A stretch of DNA of 8,491 bases from Erythrobacter sp. (lineage in GTDB: Bacteria > Pseudomonadota > Alphaproteobacteria > Sphingomonadales > Sphingomonadaceae). Positions 5,358 to 8,491 of this stretch are shown one piece after another. The DNA is taken from positions 1 to 8,491 of the forward strand of contig JABSPI010000233.1 in NCBI GenBank assembly GCA_013214365.1, written 5' to 3'. Within the stretch, counting starts at the first letter, position 1, and each line of letters opens with the position of its first letter. Position numbers and translations under genes: made by a program. The notes under the pieces were generated by a model. It was not told where the DNA came from and made no database searches. It worked only from the letters and a program-made list of their open reading frames with translations.

Positions 5358-7040
5358 ATGATGAAACTTTGGCAAAAAATCTCGCTGGTATCGCTGATCG
5401 CGCTGGTTGGTTTGGGGGTGGCGGGCTATTTGAACCGCACCTCTCTCATGCTCGCTTATGTCGAGAATTTCACCCATTCGCCGGTGGCTGAAACCCGCAC
5501 GATCCAATGGGCACAGGGGCCAAGCGAGGCGGCCATTCCGGCTGAAGATCGCCCACCCAACATCATCTTCATTCTGGCCGATGATCTGGGCATCAACGAT
5601 ATCTCGACCTTTGGCGGCGGGGTTGCGGGCGGCGCGGTGCCAACGCCCAATATCGACCGGCTTGCGGCGGAAGGCGCGATTTTCAACCAAGCCTATGCTG
5701 GCAATGCCACCTGCGCCCCGTCGCGCGCCATGTTGATGACTGGCCGCTATCCCACCCGCACGGGGTTTGAATTCACGCCCACCCCGCCGGGAATGGGCAG
5801 CGTGATCAGCGCGATCAGCAATGATATGGACCGCGGCCTGCCGCCGGGCGATTTCAATGCAGAAGCCGATGGCCTTGTAGCCTATGAGGATATGGGCCTA
5901 CCGGGCAGTGAGGTCACCATCGCCGAGCTGTTGCAGGAGCAGGGTTATCACACCGCGCATATCGGCAAATGGCATCTGGGCCGCAACGCCGAAACCAATC
6001 CCTTGGCGCAAGGGTTTGATGAAAGCCTGCTCATGGCGAGCGGTCTGTTCCTTGAAGAAGACGATCCCAATGGTGTGAGCGCGCGGTTGGATTTTGACCC
6101 GATCGACAAATTCCTGTGGGCGCGCATGCAGTTTGCGGCCTCGTTTCACAACGACACTTTCAACGAGACCGATTGGTTTAAGCCGGGCGGATATTTGACC
6201 GATTGGTGGACCGATGAATCGCTCAAAGTGATCGAGGCGAACAAGAACCAGCCTTTCTTCCTCTATCTGGCTCATTGGGGGGTCCACACCCCGCTCCAGG
6301 CCACGAAAGAGGATTATGAGGCGGTCGGCGATATCACACCGCACCGTTTGCGGGTCTATGCCGCAATGGTGCGCTCGCTTGATCGGTCGGTGGGACGGAT
6401 CATGGACAAACTTGAGGAGGAAGGCCTTGCTGACAACACGATCATCGTGTTTTCAAGCGACAATGGCGGGGCCGGCTATATCGGATTGCCCGAGGTTAAT
6501 TCTCCTTATCGTGGTTGGAAAATCACTTTGTTCGAAGGTGGCATTCGCGCGCCCATGTTTGTCAAATGGCCGGCGCAAATTGCTCCGGGCACTCAGGTTG
6601 AAACCCCGGTCACCCATGTTGATGTCATGCCGACGCTGGCCGCTGCCGGCGGGGCGCCGCTGCCCGAAGGGGTGGTGATTGACGGGCGCAATATGCTGCC
6701 CGCTGCGATGGGAACCGGCACGATAACCCGTCCCAATGACGCAATCTTCTGGCAGAGCGGCTATTATCAGGTGGTGCGCGCAGGCGACTGGAAATTGCAG
6801 GTCAACGGCAAACAGGAGAAAAGCTGGCTGTTCAATCTGGCCGAGGATCCAACCGAACAAGTCAATCTGGCTCAGACCAATCCTGAAAAGGTGGCGCAGT
6901 TGATGGCGCTGCTCGCCGAGCATCATGAAGGCCGCAAGCCTGCGCTCTATGCCTACAGTCTGGAAGCGCCGATCACGATTGACAAAACGCTCGCTGATCC
7001 GTTCGAGCCGGGTGATGAATATGTCTTTTGGCCCAATTGA
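5358..7040 (+). CDS. Membrane-anchored type I sulfatase, CAPSR signature (sulfatase 2)
   Basis: This is a 560-residue formylglycine sulfatase. Residues about 7-24 form one hydrophobic helix without a clear signal-peptidase site (ends VAGYLNRTS), so the enzyme is probably tethered to the inner membrane and acts in the periplasm. The fold starts at RPPNIIFILADDLG, with Asp75 and Asp76 as metal ligands. The modification site is Cys119 in CAPSR (with Arg123), the classical CxPxR motif. Further active-site residues are Lys204 and His206 (GKWHLG), His310 (GVH), Asp368-Asn369 (SSDNGG) and Lys388 (YRGWK). The C-terminal domain ends DEYVFWPN. The start ATG at 5358 is followed at once by another ATG at 5361, which has slightly better spacing from GGG (5352-5354). 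It differs in subfamily from sulfatase 1: different signature, insertions and no obvious extended identity. It lies 140 bases after the hydrolase and 46 before the next gene, probably in one unit. The FGE gene 4 kb upstream can supply maturation. The substrate is unknown. Confidence 0.95.
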   Translation: MMKLWQKISLVSLIALVGLGVAGYLNRTSLMLAYVENFTHSPVAETRTIQWAQGPSEAAIPAEDRPPNIIFILADDLGINDISTFGGGVAGGAVPTPNIDRLAAEGAIFNQAYAGNATCAPSRAMLMTGRYPTRTGFEFTPTPPGMGSVISAISNDMDRGLPPGDFNAEADGLVAYEDMGLPGSEVTIAELLQEQGYHTAHIGKWHLGRNAETNPLAQGFDESLLMASGLFLEEDDPNGVSARLDFDPIDKFLWARMQFAASFHNDTFNETDWFKPGGYLTDWWTDESLKVIEANKNQPFFLYLAHWGVHTPLQATKEDYEAVGDITPHRLRVYAAMVRSLDRSVGRIMDKLEEEGLADNTIIVFSSDNGGAGYIGLPEVNSPYRGWKITLFEGGIRAPMFVKWPAQIAPGTQVETPVTHVDVMPTLAAAGGAPLPEGVVIDGRNMLPAAMGTGTITRPNDAIFWQSGYYQVVRAGDWKLQVNGKQEKSWLFNLAEDPTEQVNLAQTNPEKVAQLMALLAEHHEGRKPALYAYSLEAPITIDKTLADPFEPGDEYVFWPN

Positions 7041-7086
7041 GCCCCGTCAGTAACGCGCGAGCGCAGCAATAAATGGACAAGCGGCA

Positions 7087-7929
7087 ATGCAGATCTTTGT
7101 GAAACTACTGGGCGGTTTGGCCGCGCTGGTCTTGATCGTCGCGGCTGCGGCCTGGATTGTGGGGGCGCGGCAACCCTCACACGCGATTTATGAGCATGAC
7201 AGGGTGATTTTCGTTGCCGTGCGGCAAGACCAGTCGGGTGACACGGCTGCTATTGCGGATCTGGCCCGAAACGCATTGTGGAAGGCCGATACGCTGTTTG
7301 CGTTTATCGGTACGAACGAGGCCAATTGGTCGCAGTTTTTTCTGCTTGCGCCCGACACCGCATTGATAGCGGATCTGGGTGTGCAACCGGGGCTTGCCGA
7401 TGTCTATGCCGCCGAAGTGGAGTTGACCAAGGTGCCCACCGCATTGCTCGGATTTTTGCGGATGCAGCATCTGCTCGGGATCACCCAGCGTCCCCAAGGC
7501 GCGCTGCCCGCTTCAATCGATGTGGTCGAGGGGCGCAGCGAAATTCTGCCCAGTCAGGATGGTCTTGAAGCGGCTCTGGCGCAGGATCCTGCCACGCAAG
7601 TGACAATGCTCAATTATCTTGAATATTTTGCCGATGACAATGGCAGCAAAGCGCAAGCCCGCGCGGATTACGGGCGCTATGGTGTCGAAGCGTTCAAAGC
7701 GGTTCACGCGGTGGGCGGGCAGTTTCTGTTCGCAGGCGAGGTTAAATCCGTGCTCATCCCTGCGCAGCAAGAGCCGATGCCAATCAAATGGGATGATGTG
7801 GCCGCGATGATCTATCCCGATCCCACCGCCATTTTGGCGATGGAACAATTTGAGGATTACACACGCGCGCTTGGCGACCGCGATAAAGGTCTCGAACGCA
7901 CGCGTATCATCGCGACCCAGACATTCTAG
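7087..7929 (+). CDS. Membrane-anchored protein with probable tandem DUF1330-like (dimeric alpha/beta barrel) domains
   Basis: The 280-residue protein has one N-terminal hydrophobic helix (about 8-26) and a soluble domain expected in the periplasm. The C-terminal half is clearly DUF1330-like: VTMLNYLEYFADD (172-184), DYGRYG (194-199), VGGQFLFAGEV (209-219), then WDDVAAMIYPDPTAILAM (235-252). The N-terminal half has a weaker echo of the same order: VIFVAVRQ (40-47), TLFAFIG (69-75), WSQFFLLAPDTALIADL (81-97). This suggests an internal duplication that would form a barrel within one chain. Proteins of this fold range from monooxygenase-like to ligand-binding. No catalytic residues can be named and I do not assign a reaction. 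It starts 46 bases after sulfatase 2 with a poor ribosome binding site, so coupling to the upstream gene is likely. Confidence 0.8.
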   Translation: MQIFVKLLGGLAALVLIVAAAAWIVGARQPSHAIYEHDRVIFVAVRQDQSGDTAAIADLARNALWKADTLFAFIGTNEANWSQFFLLAPDTALIADLGVQPGLADVYAAEVELTKVPTALLGFLRMQHLLGITQRPQGALPASIDVVEGRSEILPSQDGLEAALAQDPATQVTMLNYLEYFADDNGSKAQARADYGRYGVEAFKAVHAVGGQFLFAGEVKSVLIPAQQEPMPIKWDDVAAMIYPDPTAILAMEQFEDYTRALGDRDKGLERTRIIATQTF

Positions 7930-7966
7930 ATCGAACAGGGCCCGGGCCAACACCGGCAGCTGTCAC

Positions 7967-7988
7967 GCGCGGCCCAGTGTCGCCGCGC
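7967..7988. terminator. GC-rich hairpin between convergent genes
   Basis: The arms GCGCGGC (7967-7973) and GCCGCGC (7982-7988) pair perfectly around an eight-base loop. An overlapping alternative stem pairs GTGTCGCCG (7977-7985) with the bulged CGGCGGGACAC (8004-8014). A separate 10-base palindrome GGCCCGGGCC lies at 7939-7948. No T-run follows on either strand, so this is at best a non-canonical or Rho-assisted 3' end shared by the two converging genes. Confidence 0.35.
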
Positions 7989-8020
7989 AAGCTCACAACC
8001 TATCGGCGGGACACAGCGCG

Positions 8021-8491
8021 CTATTTGCTAAAGGTCAGGCCCTCAAAAGTTCCCGATTGGCGCCAGGCCTCAATATGGCTGAAATAGCCTTCGGCGCCGC
8101 CTGGATGGCCTTGTGAACGGCGAAACTTGTCGTCCCAGCCTTGTCCTTCATTGTTCCAGAAACCCGGCGTGCAATCGGGCGAGCTGACCAGAGAGGGCGG
8201 GGTTTTGATGATCAGGTTCAACCATTGCGACACCGCCTCTTGAGTGGGTTCGATTTCGGCAAAACCGCCGTGCTCGGCATGGGCCACAATTTGCGCAATC
8301 GTGGCGGCATGATCGACGATATTGTGCGGAATATTGGACACCATATTGGCCCCCTGGTTCATTTGAACCGCGAATGCATTGGGGAAGCCATGCATGTGCA
8401 GGCCGTGCAGCGTCTGCAGGCCGTCTGACCAATATTCGGACAACATCTGACCCCCGCGCCCTTTGAGGTCGAAACCGGTTTTGAGCTGGAA
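8021..8491 (-). CDS. Flavin-dependent Baeyer-Villiger monooxygenase, C-terminal part
   Basis: The frame is open to the right edge and gives the last 156 residues of a protein running on the minus strand; the stop is at 8021-8023. Visible features are GFDLKGRGGQMLSEYWSDG, then LHGLHMHGFPNAFAVQMNQGAN, SNIPHN, and near the end CTPGFWNNEG. The order GRGG...W.DG...TLHG....GFPN.F and the CTPG(Y/F).N.EG block are typical of the C-terminal region of class B flavin monooxygenases related to cyclohexanone and steroid monooxygenase. The NAD(P)H- and FAD-binding GxGxxG motifs and the FxGxxxHxxxW fingerprint would be upstream, beyond the window. These enzymes use O2 and NADPH to insert oxygen next to a ketone. 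The gene converges with the DUF1330-like gene. Membership of the same pathway is plausible but not shown. Confidence 0.85.
   Translation of the reverse strand, partial: FQLKTGFDLKGRGGQMLSEYWSDGLQTLHGLHMHGFPNAFAVQMNQGANMVSNIPHNIVDHAATIAQIVAHAEHGGFAEIEPTQEAVSQWLNLIIKTPPSLVSSPDCTPGFWNNEGQGWDDKFRRSQGHPGGAEGYFSHIEAWRQSGTFEGLTFSK

Overview
The window looks like chromosomal DNA of an aerobic alphaproteobacterium, most likely a marine sphingomonad of the Erythrobacter/Novosphingobium type. The basis is moderately high GC, Gram-negative style export signals, and the gene content (formylglycine-type sulfatases, a haloalkane-dehalogenase-like hydrolase, a Baeyer-Villiger monooxygenase). This placement is inferred from style and content, not from a marker gene.

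Layout from left to right. Bases 2-160 are the C-terminal end of a glycerophosphodiester phosphodiesterase (+). A 270-base gap with promoter-like and palindromic sequence follows. Next come a formylglycine-generating enzyme (453-1382, +) and an exported arylsulfatase-type enzyme with signature CTAGR (1513-3156, +); the 130 bases between them can fold into strong stem-loops. A clear intrinsic terminator (3181-3221) closes this unit. A TetR-family repressor runs on the minus strand (3323-4042) and is divergent from a second rightward unit. That unit holds a membrane-anchored haloalkane-dehalogenase-like alpha/beta hydrolase (4132-5217), a membrane-anchored sulfatase with the classical CAPSR signature (5358-7040), and a membrane-anchored protein with a probable tandem DUF1330-like (dimeric alpha/beta barrel) architecture (7087-7929). 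The minus strand at the right edge carries the C-terminal part of a flavin-dependent Baeyer-Villiger monooxygenase (8021-8491), convergent with the previous gene.

How the genes may work together (inference): the formylglycine enzyme converts the signature cysteine of both sulfatases in the cytoplasm before export. The sulfatases then remove sulfate esters in the periplasm. The dehalogenase-like hydrolase and the DUF1330-like protein have the same single N-terminal membrane anchor as sulfatase 2, so three different catalytic or binding domains would sit on the periplasmic face of the inner membrane. Together with the monooxygenase this suggests a regulated catabolic module for a sulfated, possibly halogenated, ketone- or steroid/terpenoid-like compound.

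The strongest non-coding signals are a composite palindrome with three half-sites between the TetR gene and the hydrolase gene, and a helically phased repeat array (four CCTTTAGG-like copies, then two TGAGTGCAAT copies) just before the second sulfatase. No tRNA, rRNA, CRISPR array or insertion sequence was seen.
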